Assembly: GCA_021797385.1 (NCBI GenBank)
Contig: JAJZZW010000111.1
Location: 1-6,449, forward strand
Direction of reading: 5' to 3'
Length of the DNA: 6,449 bases
Source of the DNA: Thermoplasmata archaeon
GTDB taxonomy: Archaea; Thermoplasmatota; Thermoplasmata; Thermoplasmatales; Thermoplasmataceae
Part shown: one piece after another, positions 5,162 through 6,449 of the stretch
Layout of the letters: every line of letters begins with the position of its first letter
Numbering within the stretch: the stretch's first letter is position 1
Program-made: the position numbers and the translations under genes
Notes under the pieces: generated by a model
Databases searched by the model: none
Told to the model about the DNA's origin: nothing
The model's input: only the letters and a program-made list of their open reading frames with translations

Positions 5162-6449
5162 ATGATTTACATTGATGGAAATAGTCTGAGCATAGAGGAC
5201 ATAATAGCAGTAGTTGATGGTGGTGAAAAGGCTGAAATAGCAGATTCCGCTCTGAATCAGATAAGGAAATCCAAGAAATCTTTAATGAAAATACTGGAAT
5301 CAGGAAAGCCGGTATACGGTGTCAATACCGGTTTCGGATCCCTTCTCAATGTGAACGTTGAAAAACATAATATAGTGCAGCTTCAGATAAACCTTATCAG
5401 GAGCCATTCGGCCGGAACCGGTAAACCACTGGATGAAAGAACCGTGAAAGCTATAATGCTCATAAGGGCAAATACGCTGGCGAAGGGTTATTCCGGTGTA
5501 TCGGAAGACCTGTTGCACTTTATACTCTTCATGATCAATGAAAATATAATTCCTGTAGTTCCCCGGTATGGTTCAGTTGGCGCTAGTGGAGATCTTGCAC
5601 CGCTGGCCCATATAGGCCTTGCAATAATGGGAGAGGGGGATGTCTTTTACAATGGCAAAAGAATGAACTCAGGTGAAGTGTTCAAACAGCTCGGGAAAAA
5701 ACCATACAGCTATGCCGAGAAGGAGGGTGTAGCCCTTATAAATGGTACATCGGTAATCTGTGGCATACTTGCACTTGAAATCAAAAAATCTGAGAGATTG
5801 GTATCAGAAGCCCTTGGATCATTTTCACTGGCATTCGAAGGGCTTTCCGGAACCGACCGGGCATTTACTGAATGGGCTCTTGCATCAAGGCCCCATGAGG
5901 GGCAGCAGATCATTGGAAAATCTCTGAGGAATCTCTTCAAGGATAGTGCCATAGTTGAAAATGCAAGAAAAACAAAGGTGCAGGATGCTTATTCCCTGAG
6001 ATGCACTCCCCAGGTATATGGTGCAGTATGGGACACGATAGAATATGTCCGGAAGGTACTATCAACGGAAATAAATTCTGCAACTGATAATCCATTGCTG
6101 TTAGATGATGACTATATATCAACAGGGAACTTCCATGGTGAGCCTGTAGCAATGGCATCTGACTTTCTTGCTATTGCCATGACCGATTTCGGGAATATGA
6201 TTGAGAGGCGCCTTGCACGTCTTGTTGATACAAACCTGAGCGGTCTTCCGCCATTCCTAGTGGGTGATTACGGCCTGAATTCCGGATACATGATACCACA
6301 GTACACAGCGGCTGCACTGTGTAATGTCAATAAAACACTGGCGCACCCAAATTCGGCAGATACAATACCCACATCGGCAAATCAGGAAGATCATGTAAGC
6401 ATGGGCACAAATGCAGCCTTGAAGCTTGTGGACATTAACAGAAATGTGG
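5162..6449 (+). CDS. hutH: Histidine ammonia-lyase, 3' end cut by the window
   Basis: This cytosolic enzyme converts L-histidine to trans-urocanate and ammonia, the first step of histidine breakdown. The frame is open from ATG 5162 to the window edge: 429 codons of an expected 500 or so. The self-formed MIO electrophile comes from Ala141-Ser142-Gly143 in GSVGASGDLAPLAH. Other active-site residues known from the bacterial enzyme are present at matching spacing: Tyr52 (VYGVNTGFG), His82 (RSHSAG), Asn194 (LINGT), Gln274, Tyr277 and Arg280 (QDAYSLR), Phe324 (NFHGEP) and Glu409 (QEDHVSMG). His82 and the other histidine-lyase residues argue against phenylalanine/tyrosine ammonia-lyase. The sequence resembles Thermoplasma HutH as recalled. 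A leaderless promoter precedes it. Whether hutU, hutI or other partners follow lies outside the window. Confidence 0.93.
   Translation, partial: MIYIDGNSLSIEDIIAVVDGGEKAEIADSALNQIRKSKKSLMKILESGKPVYGVNTGFGSLLNVNVEKHNIVQLQINLIRSHSAGTGKPLDERTVKAIMLIRANTLAKGYSGVSEDLLHFILFMINENIIPVVPRYGSVGASGDLAPLAHIGLAIMGEGDVFYNGKRMNSGEVFKQLGKKPYSYAEKEGVALINGTSVICGILALEIKKSERLVSEALGSFSLAFEGLSGTDRAFTEWALASRPHEGQQIIGKSLRNLFKDSAIVENARKTKVQDAYSLRCTPQVYGAVWDTIEYVRKVLSTEINSATDNPLLLDDDYISTGNFHGEPVAMASDFLAIAMTDFGNMIERRLARLVDTNLSGLPPFLVGDYGLNSGYMIPQYTAAALCNVNKTLAHPNSADTIPTSANQEDHVSMGTNAALKLVDINRNV

Noticed and set aside
5300..6158. Several minus-strand frames opposite 5162-6449
   Set aside because: They lie antisense to hutH, whose active-site residues are all in place on the plus strand.

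Overview
The window looks like a piece of a Thermoplasmatales-type archaeal chromosome (Thermoplasma/Ferroplasma/Cuniculiplasma relatives). Three things suggest this. The partial histidine ammonia-lyase at the right end closely resembles, from memory, the Thermoplasma enzyme. Intergenic DNA is very AT-rich, with archaeal-style TATA elements about 20-30 bases before start codons, which points to leaderless transcripts. Coding regions favour AGG/AGA and ATA codons. No rRNA, tRNA, CRISPR array or insertion sequence is visible.

Layout from left to right. (1) 15-497, minus strand: two small cysteine-rich genes, probably one unit. The upstream gene encodes a 70-residue winged-helix protein and the downstream gene an 82-residue protein of unknown family. 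Both carry an S-S-C-C motif. (2) 631-3255, minus strand: a tightly coupled two-gene operon for a hydantoinase/dihydropyrimidinase (hyuA-like) followed by an N-carbamoyl-L-amino acid hydrolase/allantoate amidohydrolase-type M20 enzyme (hyuC-like). The stop of the first abuts the start of the second. (3) 3256-3421: a divergent promoter region with a TATA candidate for each direction and a palindrome between them. (4) 3422-5074, plus strand: a ThDP-dependent, PoxB-like pyruvate oxidase without the usual C-terminal membrane-binding tail. (5) 5162 to the right edge, plus strand: hutH, histidine ammonia-lyase, intact as far as it goes but cut by the window end.

How the genes may work together. The two minus-strand enzymes perform consecutive steps: opening a cyclic ureide, then removing the carbamoyl group to give an amino acid, CO2 and ammonia. 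HutH removes ammonia from histidine. PoxB-like enzymes convert pyruvate to acetate and CO2, passing electrons to quinone. The whole reads as a scavenging neighbourhood for nitrogen and carbon from amino acids or ureides, which suits a heterotrophic acidophile living on cell debris. A more specific and speculative idea is that the hydantoinase/carbamoylase pair handles hydantoin-5-propionate arising from histidine breakdown.

The most unusual signals are the same 7-bp-arm inverted repeat at both ends of the hyuA-hyuC operon, the shared S-S-C-C motif in the small regulator-like pair, and a strong ribosome binding site with an ATGA overlap at the left edge that opens a frame of only three codons. 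I see no clear evidence of a wholly new system. The small cysteine-rich pair is the least explained part.
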